NCBI GenBank assembly: GCA_024699855.1
Contig: JAMPIQ010000001.1
Span: 8,184,001 to 8,248,000, forward strand
Reading direction: 5' to 3'
Source of the DNA: Aphelenchoides besseyi
Lineage: Eukaryota > Nematoda > Chromadorea > Rhabditida > Aphelenchoididae
Length of the DNA stretch: 64,000 bases
How positions within the stretch are numbered: position 1 is the first letter of the stretch; the number at the start of each line of letters is the position of its first letter. The notes beneath the pieces are model-generated. The model searched no databases and was not told where the DNA came from. It worked only from the letters and a program-made list of their open reading frames with translations. The position numbers and the translations under genes were made by a program. This document shows positions 45,732 to 57,686 of the stretch, piece after piece.

Positions 45732-47374
45732 ATGTCCGTGAAAACAGACGGTGAAGAAGCGAATACTCGTGGACGACCTCGCAGATCTGCTGCAGCCGGA
45801 TCGAAAACATGGGCTGCATTGAGTAAGAGCTTGAATTTGTTTTCCATTGACAGATGTGTTTTCAGTGCCAAAACACAAACAAGACGATGAGGAAAACGAC
45901 GAACCGGGTTAGTTTACGACTAACTTCTTTTGTTTTTAAACGCAGTTTAGCGACTCCAAAATTAGCACCACGCAAAAAGGCGAGAATCGAATCGACCACT
46001 CCAAAGCCGGTCGTCGGATCTGAAACAAAGCCAGTTGAGAGAGTAGCTGCTCGACCACCGGCTTCAACTGTGGCAAAATCATCACCGGCTGTGACGCGAA
46101 TTCAGAATTCAAACGGAAACAACGGTGCTGCGGCCATTGGAAAAGAGCAGCTGGCCAACATTGAGGTTGAAATGATCGTTGAAGGATTGAACGAATTCAA
46201 TTTTAGAGAGAAATGGCTAAAACGTACAGCAACGAAGAAGATGACGACGAGGAATTTGCGCTTGAAGACGAAGATGAACCATCTGATGACGACGACGATT
46301 ACAGTGAATCGGGCAGAAAACCAGCAAAACGTCCAGCTTCAAAAACTCCACGTTCAAGCGGTGGGAAAGCGCAATCAACAGCTAAATCTCAAGCAGCTGC
46401 AGCGTTCTCTCATCAGTATCCAATGAAGAACATGCTTCCACGCACTTCTGTGGTCCAAAAAACAAGCACCTACGTTCAACCACGAGTTCAGCCTATTCGT
46501 CCAATTGGAATTCAAAGATTGAGATACGCAGCTCCGGGCTATTCGGCAACAGTCAACGAAAACCGGCCGATGTTCGTGTTACGGTAACAAAAAGATACGT
46601 GGTCATTAATTTGCATTTACGTTTAGACAACCGGGAAAAATTGCTGAAACAAAAACATCCGGATCAGCAAACGTTGGATCGACTCCATTGACGATCAGTT
46701 CGACGTCCGTTCAGAATTCGAAAGAAATCGATGAGATCAACAAGAAGTTTGGAGAACGTTTGGTTTCTGGCGACAAGGTTCAAAAGTTCAACAATCTAAT
46801 CAATGGATTACATGAAGAAATGAAGTTGATGGCAGAAGATCGTCTTAGGATGGTGAGTTGTTTTTTAGTTAGCTTCGACACTTTCTGTTGTTTAGGTGCA
46901 AAACCACGAAGAAACAGTCGAACAAATGGGTTTAGCACATTCGGCGGCTTTGGACATCAAGGCTTCTCGGTATGTAATTACAAGTTAATCTACTTAATCC
47001 GTACGACAAATTTCAGAATTCGACAACTGGAGAATTATGTCGGGCGATTACAAAACAAGATCTCGCAATTGAACGCTCAATTACAATGTGCACTTTCTGA
47101 ACATGAATCGTCGAAAGACGATGGAAATACGTTGAATGATGATCAGGTTCCGAAGACGATCAAATCAAACAAACCATCGGCAGTCTTAACGAAAGCGAAA
47201 TACGATAATTCTGACGAGCCTATGGACAGCGCTGAAGCAGCAGCAGAACGGGAAGAATTGGGCGAATTTGTAGGTTTCTTTCGTCGTCTTAATGTAACCA
47301 CTTTTACGTTGTAGGATTCGGTTGAGAACAGCGCTTCCGGATCACCACAAGAAATGAACCAAGAATCTGCTTGA
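45732..47374 (+). CDS. Unknown AT-hook and coiled-coil protein
   Basis: ATG at 45732. The N-terminus has an AT-hook-like core (TRGRPRRSAAAG), suggesting minor-groove DNA binding. An acidic tract (SNEEDDDEEFALEDEDEPSD) precedes a basic Pro/Ser/Gln-rich middle, then a helical region (LVSGDKVQKFNNLINGLHEE and RIRQLENYVGRLQNKISQLN) that should form a coiled coil. Introns include about 46169-46210, which bridges two frames in phase, and those at 46587-46625, 46853-46895, 46971-47017 and 47269-47313. No family recognised; probably nuclear. Confidence 0.6.
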
Positions 47375-47500
47375 CCTCACGACTGCATTTAATTTCCAAT
47401 CCATAACCGACTATCCCTTTAATGTTTGTCTTGAACTTTTGTTTAAAGCCGTATTCTTATTTTGAATAACTGTTTATCTCTGTTAAAACAATCTCCTTTA

Positions 47501-48082
47501 TTATTGAGTGTCTTCAATTGCAAATGTGAACTTAAAGACAATAAACGGAAATTGCACGTCAGTTGAGACGAATCGAAGACCACCATCTTGAACAACAACT
47601 TCAGACAAAACAATTCCTCAGATAATACGGTACTAGCGAGAAAACATCTTGTACTAACGCTCTTTGTTCTTTAAAACTCACGTCACGATTTACCTGAGCA
47701 AACGGATGGTGAAGCAATTGAGAGTCTACAATGCAAATTCGGAGGGTCGTTCGACGAGCATAAAGGAGATTTATGTGCATGAGGTACGTAGTTAAAAACA
47801 CAGCGGATTTAAGGGGTGACGATGCCAAATTATACTCTTGCCGGTGTCCATACGAAAGACGTAAAAATGCCAAAAGACTCGAAAGAGAAAAGATGGACCT
47901 CAGGCAAAGGTGTGAATCGGGGCGATTATGAACGAAAATCTTTTACCTTTGAGTTATGGTTATCGTCCTTTTTGTCGTCGATTGGTCTGCATTCATCCAA
48001 ATTTGGCTTGTTCCTTTCAATTCAGCCCATGAACTTCCGAACATTTCATGGCCGTTTGAACTCACAAGTATCCTTTTGTCGC
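47501..48082 (-). CDS. Unrecognised minus-strand gene, 3' exons
   Basis: Four minus-strand exons join with matching phase: about 47947-48082 (…GSSWAELKGTSQIWMNADQS…), 47788-47877 (…YGHRQEYNLASSPLKSAVFL…), 47694-47725 and 47501-47617, the last encoding VVVQDGGLRFVSTDVQFPFI and ending TAA at 47501-47503. The last exon reads like a beta-rich domain. A charged minus-strand frame at 48150-48300 (…LRSNKPTVSENVIRREKASD…) may be an upstream exon, but I could not join it in phase. No family is recognised. Confidence 0.4.
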
Positions 48083-48365
48083 TTTGTATTTCTCATTCAG
48101 TTTTATGGTTTGTGTTTCTTTTCCGAATGAACTTCTTGAGTACATATTTTTCTTGTTGGAATGCCGCGAAGAGCTCATCGCTTGCTTTCTCCCTTCTAAT
48201 CACATTCTCTGAAACAGTCGGTTTGTTCGACCTCAACTTTGCCTCCACATTATCTTCTGGAAGACGACGCTTAACGGTCTGTCGAAGAAGAGTAATTACC
48301 GCGCAGGCACGGAATTTGTCAAAATGAACCGTCGGACTTAAGCGACAACAACGCTCGTCCAACAA

Positions 48366-48935
48366 TGAACACCACTTTTAATGAGACTAAGCTTCAGTTC
48401 GCGGTTATTCACGTTTCGAGAAAAGACACGAAAAACTATGCTCTCTATTTGGCACGTTCTTCTCACTGTTTCATAATGAGCACGTCACTCGCATCAAGTG
48501 GACGTCACGTAATTTCTTGTTGTTCGTTTTAATTGCTCAATCTTCTCGACTCGCTGATTCTCCACTATGTTTGTTTTAACGAACAGCCTAATTTACATGT
48601 CCCTCCACCGTATAATGCGATAAGCTACGGTAATAAACTCGACACAATTAGAAGCTTCTTATCCTCACGTTCAAGTTCGAAACGTTTGTTTTACAGAAGT
48701 TTTCTTGAGTTTTGTTTCTATTTCACGATGTTTGTATTGAACTTTCAATCCGATTAATCTTCGAACTCATGTCGAAGCCCATTGTAACCCGATTTTTGAT
48801 AGATGACTAAAAGTTGAAAGTTTTTGAACGTAGAATCGAAATTTTCGAATTGTTTTTGAACAAATCTTTCCACTCATAGATTTTCGTTGTTATCCGGTTG
48901 TCGTGGTGGCGCGTCGAATTTAAACTAGTCAGTCA
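48366..48935. other. Intergenic stretch
   Basis: 570 bp, AT-rich, no convincing coding frame; probably promoter of the minus-strand gene and of the secreted-protein gene. Confidence 0.4.
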
Positions 48936-49503
48936 ATGCGGTACTATGTCGTATTCGGTCTACGTTCGATTCACCTGCTCATTGTGCTAATTTCCATTTG
49001 CCATGCTTCAGATGGTCAAAATGAACACAACGACCGTCACAGTCACCGGCCTCGGTTCGTGTAGTCCTTAATCGTTTGACCAGTTTTTAGGCGCCATTTC
49101 TCTTCCCACTTCAAGTAATCGACAACATTTGTCGACAACTTCGAACTCCGCTCGTTATTGTTCAGTGGTCGGTCATACGCAGAACTTCAGCGTCGATACG
49201 TTGACATATCAACACGTAATCGATAGAAGAAAGGGGTTCAGAAATCGTGGATCTTTGGGTCCTACAGTTCTGTCGGCGCCGTCGTTCGAGCAAGAGGATT
49301 ACCGCACACGACCGTCCATACCGGCCATTCAAATTGGCAAAAGTTTCGATTTGGATCGTGCAAAAAACAAACTTGCCGCTTCCGATTCGAATGGACTTAT
49401 AAAAGTGAGTAGAAAATTTGAGATGATTAGTTGTTGTGCGTAAAGGACAACTAATTAGTTCGACGAAAAGAAGCCGAAGAATTCGGCCCATCTGCGAAAA
49501 TAA
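48936..49503 (+). CDS. Predicted small secreted protein
   Basis: ATG at 48936 opens a signal-peptide-like N-terminus: a short basic start, then SIHLLIVLISICHASDG with a hydrophobic core. Exon 1 (48936-49054), exon 2 (about 49116-49404) and exon 3 (49459-49503) give about 150 residues. The mature part is hydrophilic and rich in Ser, Arg and Asp, with few Cys. The exon 1-2 junction needs a TTCAAG acceptor at 49115; the stronger TTTTTAG at 49090 breaks the frame. No family recognised; a secreted peptide precursor is possible. Confidence 0.45.
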
Positions 49504-50533
49504 GAAATTGGCACATTTAACAATTAAGCCAATGAGCAACAAAAGGTGAAGGACGAAGGGATTTGGGGTCTAATTTTCACGTTCTCGAAGACCCGTTGAT
49601 GCAACCGAGTTCACAAAAGAGGCCCAAACTCTGTTGATGTCTAGCAGTCAAACAACGAACGTTGTCGTAATGGAAAGCCGATTCCAGAGCGTGGGCAGGA
49701 TCTCTCGGTTTTTCTCATTCTGAAACTGAGGGTGGAGTGAGTCTTTGTTAATTGCATGCTCTCGGCGAGTTAATCGCAATGTAAGTTTTCGGCAGGCAGT
49801 CCGACCTATCTTATTATCACCTTGTTTGTTTCTTTGAGTATTCGGTGTTGTTTTATCGCAACGACACCCTCGTTTTTTCACCTTCACATTCCGTTTACAA
49901 ACAAATTCGACATATTGGGTTACTTCCAGACAGCTTTTAATTTCTTTATTCTGCGTATCGGTTTTCTTGAACTTCTGCTTTTTGTAATATTTTTGTTTAG
50001 TTCAAAAACGTTGTTTTGAACATTCGATCTGATGATATCAAAGGATCAAATTCCGACTTAAGAAGATGTTTGCGGTGAATAGAAGACCGAAAGTTTCCTT
50101 GTGACTTATGGTCCCTCATTAAGTTCATATTGGCGAGATTCGCCATTTGACATTCACATCTACCCCACTCAAGGGATATAACGTCACGTCGTAAACGAGC
50201 ATTTAGACTTCGAAACGGCACGTTTTGATCGCGGTCAGAAGGTGAAGTCAATTTGCTCGAATGTGATCGTTAATAATAACGCGAATTCCGGTATTCTTAT
50301 TTGCTCTGTAGTTTTTAGCACTCGGTTTGTAAATTGACGGGTCATGGCATCGATAAGGGAAAGAAGAGGATCGTCAATACAAGAGGTGACCATCAAAACT
50401 TTCGAAGAAAAATATTTCATTACAAACTTGATGTTGAAATACGTTTTTGTAGATAAGTGCTGACGTATGTCGATTAGCAGGTAGCAGGCAAAGATACAAG
50501 AACCTGTTAACTGCACGAAAACGACTCGGACAG
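49504..50533. other. Intergenic stretch
   Basis: About 1 kb with no supported gene; likely promoter of the potassium channel gene. ORFs seen here are short and without splice context. Confidence 0.45.
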
Positions 50534-53500
50534 ATGCCTCCAGCGTTCACACAAATCGATTATTCGCACGATTCATTTGAGAGCAGCAAATGTGAAGTGA
50601 AAACATCAATGTAATAATTCGATTATTTAGCTGGAAAAGCTCCAAATGGTCCAGTGATGATTACGGTTGAAGACACCGCTTCGATGGGTCAAGCGCGAGT
50701 AACTTCTTGTAACGAATCTCAACGTTCGTCTTTGGATGATCGAAACCAAATGGTCACAATTGCTTCCGGTGAAAATGGCGGTCTACTCGGTTCGCCTTCT
50801 AACGCTCATGTCGAACTGAATCGTAACAACAGTCGGTAAGGAAAATAACCGTTTCCATTTTTTCCAATCATTATTCTTTGGCTATGGAGTTCCTATTGAT
50901 GGAAATGCAGTCAAAATGGTTTACAATATGCGATCACAACGATTGAAATCAAGAGTTAGCATTTCGGATCGATGCTTGGTAAGCTACTGAACAATAAGGA
51001 GATTATAACAGTAGTTCAGTTTCTTGCTTTTATTGGTTGTATGTTAAGTGTCTTGGATTTGGAGTTGAGATATCAGAACGCGTTTGGGATTGTGGCGAAG
51101 GTAAGTAGACTTCTTGTTTACTTCTTCTCTTCGATAGTTTGATTGCGCGAACGGGAACGAACGAGATTCTCTGAAGCATTCTCATCAGCCTCAAATAGTT
51201 CAAGTGAAAACTGTACCGTAATCGGTGACAAAGTTCGAGACAGTTTCGACGGGTAGAATCTAAGAAAATTGATGCAAACTAAAAAGAAAGCAAACAGTTA
51301 CATTTTTGGACGTAATGAATGCAAGGATCGACCTTAAACCCGGAGTTGTATTATAGTAATCAGAAGGAACATACCGATGAACGTAAAGATACTGAAGATC
51401 CGTTTGACAGGCAAGAAAACGTTGAGAACGAAGAATCTTCACGACATTGTAAACGGACAACTCGTTGCCGGCATTCAACACACGCATACAACATTCGAGA
51501 GCAACGATCGTTCCGGTTCTACCAACTCCCGCCGAACAATGAACAACTGATGGTGAGAAGGTCTGAGTGCGAAAAATGAGTCGAAGTGCACCGGTAGATG
51601 TCAACGGAACACCTTAAAAACTCAAAGTGAATTAACGAATTCTTATTGCACTTATCTTGTCCGGCCACTCAGACCAAAGAACGTGATTGACCGTGTGTTT
51701 TCTAACGCCTCCATCGCTTCCAATACCCGAAACAATCAGTTTCGTGTATTTGAGATCTTTTCCAACGATTTCAACGCCCGTGTTTTGAATACTCAAATTG
51801 GCGACGTTCATCTGCAAAGTGATGAGTAATTGTTATAAGGCACGTTCAACTCGCCGTTTGTCCCTGCTTTTCTGGCCAATACTGTTCGCATTTCTTCTTT
51901 CCATTTTCCACCACACTGCAAAGCATAATAATCGCCGACGATTTCTCCTGCCAAATCATTCGCCAAAAATCTTCGACAGTTTCTTTAGTCGGACCTTGAG
52001 TGCAAATCACTTGTTTGTCCATGTCCGGAAGTCCTTTGATCAAATTGGCGTGAATATAATCAGAAGTAGTACCCGGTGGCCAAACTAACTTCACTCGATT
52101 ATCTTCAACACAAATGATATCTAAGCGAAGATACTTGTTGAGAATACAGTTTCGTTTCCCACCTTTGTATCGATTCTTTTCCGGATGTTTGTCGAAAGAC
52201 GCATGATTGAGTTGATTTGCTGTGGGACAACTGACCTGAAAACCAAAGTTTAAAACATTTTGGATGTCTACCTTCAAGTCGTTAAACTCCTGAACCAGTG
52301 CATCCACTCCTAATCAATTGTTCGAAGTGACTCCAGTAATTATAATTACCTTTGGCTATGCAAACAGTTGCGAAGCGACGCATCACGATTTTGGTCCGTT
52401 CAGAGGGAGCTGAATCAATTGGTGTAACCGGCGGTGCAGAAACTGAATGAGCTTAGACAAAATAGACTATTAATTCTACTCACTTGTTTTCTTTTGTATG
52501 TTCAGAACAGTGCGAGAATGCACTCCACCGTGTTCTAGCGAAACACCAGCTTTTTTCACTGCTTCCAAAGCGTTGATCGACTTCTTACGATTCATCTTTC
52601 TCGACTCCAGAAATATGTTAACCTGTTTGCTGAAAAGTTCGTCTGATCAAATGAACAATGATAACTGAAGTTTTAATGAAAACTTTGCATAGGCCCACAA
52701 ATGAAATTGTAATCAACAAACTGATTATAGGATCATCCAATTTCACTGAGTCTACGAACATTAGTTATGTTTTCCACTTTCGGATTACTGATCGAGATCG
52801 TTCATTTTCATGTAAACGAGTTGCTGGTAAGTCACTGGACACGTAAATGGTCACTGGACACGTAAATGACAATAGACGTTTTCAATTTAGTTAGATCTTG
52901 TTGATTGTGGAGCAGACGATTGGAGGGTTGTGTTTACGTGGAGAAGAACGTGGCACTTTTTACTGGAGTTTGTAATATGCGCCATCTCACCGCTTCCCGG
53001 AACTTCGACAGTCTCTTGGACGTTTGTCGATGCCAAAAATCGAGGTCACATGAGTTCAATGGCATCGATCTTGCGACCTGTTCCAACAGACGTGGTGTTG
53101 TCGTTGTTGATGATCGGAAGAATTTATTTGTTTTGTCGTTTTATTGTTCTTCACAGTAATCATTTTAAAGTAAGTACAAAGAGTAGTTCGATATAACGTT
53201 TGTTTTTAGGACGCATCAACACGAACTTTAGCGGCATTAAATCGAATTCAAGTAAACTTCACGTTCGTGATGAAAACGGTTCTTGATCAACGTCCGATGC
53301 TTTTTCTGAGCATTTTTCTTCTTGGCTTCTGGTTGATATCAGCGTGGACCTTCGTACAAAGTGAACGTGAAGGTCGTGATGAGGAGTGGTCGGTTCTCTA
53401 CTCAAACGCTTTCTGGTTCATTGCCGCAGTAAGTTCGTGTATTCGGAGTGTTCTTCAAGGGTTTCAGACCTTCAACGGTAATGGTTACGGAGATGTTGTT

Positions 53501-54146
53501 CCAAAAACAATAGCTGGACGTCTGATCGGCATTATTGTTGGAGTTATTGGCTGCATTGTGTCTTCCATTTTAATTGCCGTCATTTCTCGATCCATTGTTT
53601 TGACAACCGGTATGTTAACGTTCTTCCTTTCTACAGTTTCACTGGTTGTTAGGCCAATTACGAGTCAATAACTTCATTTGCGAAACGCGGTTAAGTCAAG
53701 AACTGAAACATGCAGCCGCTCGTGTTCTGCAGAAGACGTGGAAAATCTATCGATGTCAACACGAAAGTAACGCTCCTGATCATTTGCTACGAAAACATCA
53801 ACGTAAATTCTTGAACGCAATCTACGAGTGAGTGATTGGAATGTGAATTCGAAATTTCGTTCGATTTCAGTTTCCGTCACGTAAAAAACAAAATGCGAGC
53901 ATTCAGCGAGAACAACGATGGCTCTTTTCAGCAGTTGAGTCGTGTAAGTTGGACTTTAGGTTTCGAATTAATTCGATTCTAGTTGATGTCTGAGATGAAA
54001 AGCTCGATGGATAAGATGACAGTTGCGCAAGAGGAAATGAGAGCTCAGATTGAGGTTCTACAACGGGCAATGCGCAACCATCGAACCTACTCAACACCTC
54101 AGAATTTGCCAACGAATTTCACCGATCCAAACGATTGCGATTGTTA
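50534..54146 (+). CDS. Small-conductance Ca2+-activated K+ channel (SK/KCNN type)
   Basis: ATG at 50534 (MPPAFTQIDYSHDSFESSK). A first membrane segment (FLAFIGCMLSVLDLEL) lies at about 51015-51095. After a 1.8-kb intron containing a phosphatase gene on the other strand, the family sequence resumes with VDCGADDWRVVFTWRR, S3 (FLLEFVICAISPLPG), S4 region (DVVLSLLMIGRIYLFCRFIV), S5 (LFLSIFLLGFWLISAWTF), pore and S6 (IGIIVGVIGCIVSSILIAVI). The calmodulin-binding region is well kept (LSQELKHAAARVLQKTWKIY). A coiled coil closes the protein. Two oddities: no S2 exon was found, and the filter reads GNGYGD where SK channels have SIGYGD. The junction between the N-terminal exon and S1 is unresolved. Confidence 0.8.
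51260..52595 (-). CDS. Protein tyrosine phosphatase nested in the channel intron
   Basis: Classical PTP on the strand opposite to the host channel. ATG at 52595 (MNRKKSINALEAVKKAGVSL). The catalytic domain shows NRYKGGKRNCILNKYLRLDI-type start, DYIHANLIKGLPDMDKQVIC, TQGPTKETVEDFWRMIWQEK, YWPEKQG, the WPD loop in VLWSEWPDKG and the signature VVHCSAGVGRTGT with the nucleophilic Cys, ending QYLYVHR and a short last exon with stop at 51260-51262. All catalytic residues are present. It resembles the many small PTPs of nematodes. One junction (near 51853-51811) does not fit a GT-AG intron; a GC donor (ACG|GCGAGT) would keep the frame. Confidence 0.82.
52831..52868 (+). repeat. Two tandem 19-bp repeats
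   Basis: Perfect adjacent copies of GTCACTGGACACGTAAATG inside the large channel intron, just upstream of the exon that starts near 52888. Confidence 0.85.
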
Positions 54147-54259
54147 ACAGAAAACGTGTTTGTACATAAAATCGTTGTAATTTTTGTTACAGAAACGAAA
54201 TAAACTTTTATTGTTTCTATTAGAAAAGCACCGGTTTATTTGTAGGCATTTGTTTACAA
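54147..54259. other. Convergent 3' ends of the channel and TSC1 genes
   Basis: Only 113 bp separate the two stop codons. AATAAA in AATAAACTTTTATT near 54200 serves the channel gene; TTTATT on + in the same stretch can serve TSC1 on -, so the 3' UTRs probably overlap. Confidence 0.55.
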
Positions 54260-57200
54260 TCAGAAGTGATTGTTCCAAAGATCGCGAGCGTTTGAAGGCG
54301 CAAACGAAGGGCCAACAGATGACTTTGATTCGTCAGATTCGGATTTGTTTTCTTCTCCACGATGACTTCCGTTGATGATTGTGGACAGAGTTTCGTGTTC
54401 GGTGGTCAATGACGGTCGTCTTTGTCGAATTTCGCGTTTGGTATCGGCATCAAGACTCGATGGTGCGTACATTTCGTTCGCGTGTTTGAACGCGATACCG
54501 CCGTTCTGTCTTTCAATTAACGGATTCTCATTCGACGCGTCACCAAACAAATCAGAGATGTGTTTGTTTATCGTTTCGCTGCTCATTTCTTCCATACTGA
54601 AATCGTTTCGTTAACGAGTTCTAACAAAAGAAACTAACTGAAACACGCCCGTGAACGATGGATTTTTGGTTCGACTCGTTGATTTAGCATTTGAACTTTG
54701 CATCAATCCATAAAGATAAGCGATGTGCGCTTCTTGTTTGTCACAAACTGACAAAAGTGCATCGTATTTGTGATCCAAAGCTTCAATTTGTGATGCATGA
54801 ACCTGTAAACTAAACCGTAAGAGTTTACAGCCTTCTTACTCAAACCTTTGCAGTACGAGTTAACGCAAGTTCCAGTTCGATTCGTCGTTGTATTTCAGCT
54901 GAGCAGTTGTTTTCGGCATATTGGCATTGATCTCTCTTCTTCGCCAACTCATCTGTTGTGCGTTTCAATTGCAATCGCAGAACTTGAAGTCGATCTTCTG
55001 TTGGTGTTATCAAGTCGTGGTCACGCATAGTTCCGCTGGTTAACAACGCGTCTTGTTCCACCAACAACGTTTGACACCGATCACGAAGACGTTGATTTTC
55101 GGTTTGAGTGGCCGCCAAATCTTCTCGTAAACGTTGCAACTCAGAAGTTTGCATATCGGACAACTGACGAGTAACTTTTTCTTTTTCGTTGTTTGCCCAT
55201 AACGATTCCAACTGTCGGCGTTGGGAATTGAAATTGTGTTCGAGAGCAGCAGAATTGTGTCTTAACGTTTCTGCTTCCTGTCGGCACGATACGATGGTCG
55301 CTTCAGCGGATTCAAGTTGAGTCATAAAGTATTGTTCTCGCTCGTGCAAAGTTGTACGCAATTTGATGTTTTCGTTCTTGATTTGCAGAATCAATTCGTT
55401 GTGTTTGACGAGATCGGCACGCAGTTGACGGTTTTCGCTTTGCAAACGTTCGTTTTCGGTCGTTAAAACCGCTTGTTTTCGCAGTCGGTCAAATAGATGG
55501 TGATTTCGCTGGGCATGAAGAAGTCGACAACTACGTTCGAACATCAGATGGTGATTAACCAGACGAAGTCGAGACTCCAGAAGATCACGCTTAAAAATTC
55601 CCAGTTCAAGTACGCGAGACGTATGTTTTTTTACCTGACTTTCGACGTTTAATCGATGCAGAGTGTCATGAAGGTCGTCATAAATACGTCCCGGTAATCG
55701 ATCAGCCAAACCCAACAGTTTCAAGATGTCGTGATAATTCTCTGTTTCGATCATATAATTTTGTCTCAACACTTCGGTTTGCTTCTTCAACTCTTCATTC
55801 GATTGTTTAGCGAACCGAGATCGTCCGTAATCAAGAAGAAGGTTTGAAACGGACGGAGGAATACGAAGTGTCGATGTCGCTGTCAAATCGAGAGCATTTT
55901 GATCGAAAGCAGGCAATGAAACTGATCGTCTTCTAAAACAATTTTTGATAGAAAGCGTATAAAGAACATACAATGAGGGTTTTTGAGTTGGTCTATTGCT
56001 TTCCGCTAAAACGGGGTTCTAAAACAGGTACGTAAACTCGATTCGAAATGACTACCAACCATTCTGAAGGCACGTTCAGCCTTCGATGTGCAACAACTCT
56101 TCGATTCGCGCGCCGTTTTGAGATTCGATTGTCGTCCAAAAATACGAGCTGCGTTTTGTCCAGAATTTGCGTTCAAGAAGTAGGTTTGATGCAAAGAATT
56201 CGAAGAGTTCGTATTCATTGTTAAACTGTCGTTGAGAAGATTCTCCAAATTGATTGTGTCGATCATTGATACTTCGGGAATACCAAACTCCTCGTTGAGT
56301 TCATTTCTTGGAGTATTCAAGTTACAGAAATTGGTGAGACGAGAAGGACCTTAACAATCCGAATTAAGAAAGTCAACGGTTTCTTGTACCAAAGGCACGC
56401 AATCCCCGTGTGAACATCGAAAACGTGTTTTCATCAATAGAATGAATGCACTCTTTGTTGGCTTTTGTTTTTATTGAAACATCTGAAATCGGAAGGTTTC
56501 CACTGTGCTTGCAGTTCCTCTTACCACCGACTTTCTCGTTTATTTGCCGATCAAAATAGGAAGACGGGAAACATGTTGCTCCGTGATTCGAATCGTTGAA
56601 AGTCGAGACCTTTTGGCAGAGTGCAAAGAACTCATCGGGACCATGCTCAGTCCAACGTTCAGCGCTGATTTCACGTTCCCGATTCTCGAGAAGCGCATTT
56701 GGGTGGAATCTTACCGACAAAATTAAGGGCTCCAGGACACCGATAAAAAAATCCGTGTAACCACTACTTTGTGCGAACTTCCTAAGCTTATCAGCCTGTC
56801 AGTTTGACGAAGAGAAAACTTACTGCAAATGAGTAATGACATTGCACGGATAAATGCCGTAAATCACATTGAAGAACATCCCCAACGAATATTGTAGCGC
56901 ATCGATTTGCATCAAAACTATGATGTTCGACATAATGAAAGGATTGTCGATGTGTTGATCGTGGTTGTATTGCAATTGTTTCCACTTCTCCAACGATGAT
57001 TTCCGCTTCTGATGATAAACTTTGCAGCTGTCAATGAACGAACGCAAAAGATCACGAACTGTCGCATCAGAGCACGTCGGGCAGTGAGGCAACAATGAAG
57101 CAATAAGCAACAAAGCCGAGTTCACGATCTCCAAATTTTTACTCAACTAAATCGCACGACATACAGAAGTTGAACAGAAATAAACAAACTTTAATGAGAT

Positions 57201-57686
57201 CCAGAATTCGTGTAAAAATCTCGTGTGCCGGCAACTTGGACAACCAACTCGGAGCTCGTTGAACAATTCGACCCAAAAGAACGATCGTACCTTCTGGATT
57301 CCTTTGTAAACACTCGGACATGTGGTCGAGTAAAATCTGGGAACACAAAGCTTCTGATTGCGACGAGTCGATTTACCTTATCGTGAGGTTCATTGACGTG
57401 GCATAGCAGCTCTAATGCTCGCACTGATTGATAGGATACAAAATATTTCACCAATTCACCGATACCGCATCCTTAAATACAGCTATTGAATGAATAAAAT
57501 TCAACCATACCTTCGCCAATCCACTGCTTTAGTTGCAGGCTCGCTTCATCACACAGTTTTGAGTCCAGAGCTTCGCAGAGTCTACAAAGAAAGGTAGGTT
57601 TTTGACGTCCAAAATGTTTTATACCGAATTTGTTTGGCGATAGTTTCCGGTTTCACTGTGAGTTTGCGTTTATTCAAAATCTGCAT
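54260..57686 (-). CDS. TSC1: Hamartin (TSC1)
   Basis: TSC1 stabilises TSC2 in the complex that turns off Rheb and so restrains mTORC1. Start ATG at 57686 (MQILNKRKLTVKPETIAKQI). The helical N-terminal core includes ILLDHMSECLQRNPEGTIVL and ends with the family-typical FFNVIYGIYPCNVITHL; later VRFHPNALLENREREISAER with W matches the conserved VRFHP segment. The C-terminal half (54840-55973) is one long coiled-coil exon with SRLRLVNHHLMFERSCRLLH, matching the hamartin coiled-coil start. The last exon ends at 54260. About ten introns. Family knowledge: C. elegans lacks TSC1 and TSC2, so retention here is notable. No catalytic residues are expected. Confidence 0.8.

Noticed and set aside
51798..52088. 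Plus-strand ORF with a hydrophobic stretch (LLFWPILFAFLLSIF) that looks like the missing S2 segment of the channel
   Set aside because: It is the exact antisense of conserved phosphatase coding sequence (DYIHANLI... YWPEKQG), has no suitable splice sites, and its hydrophobicity follows from the opposite strand.
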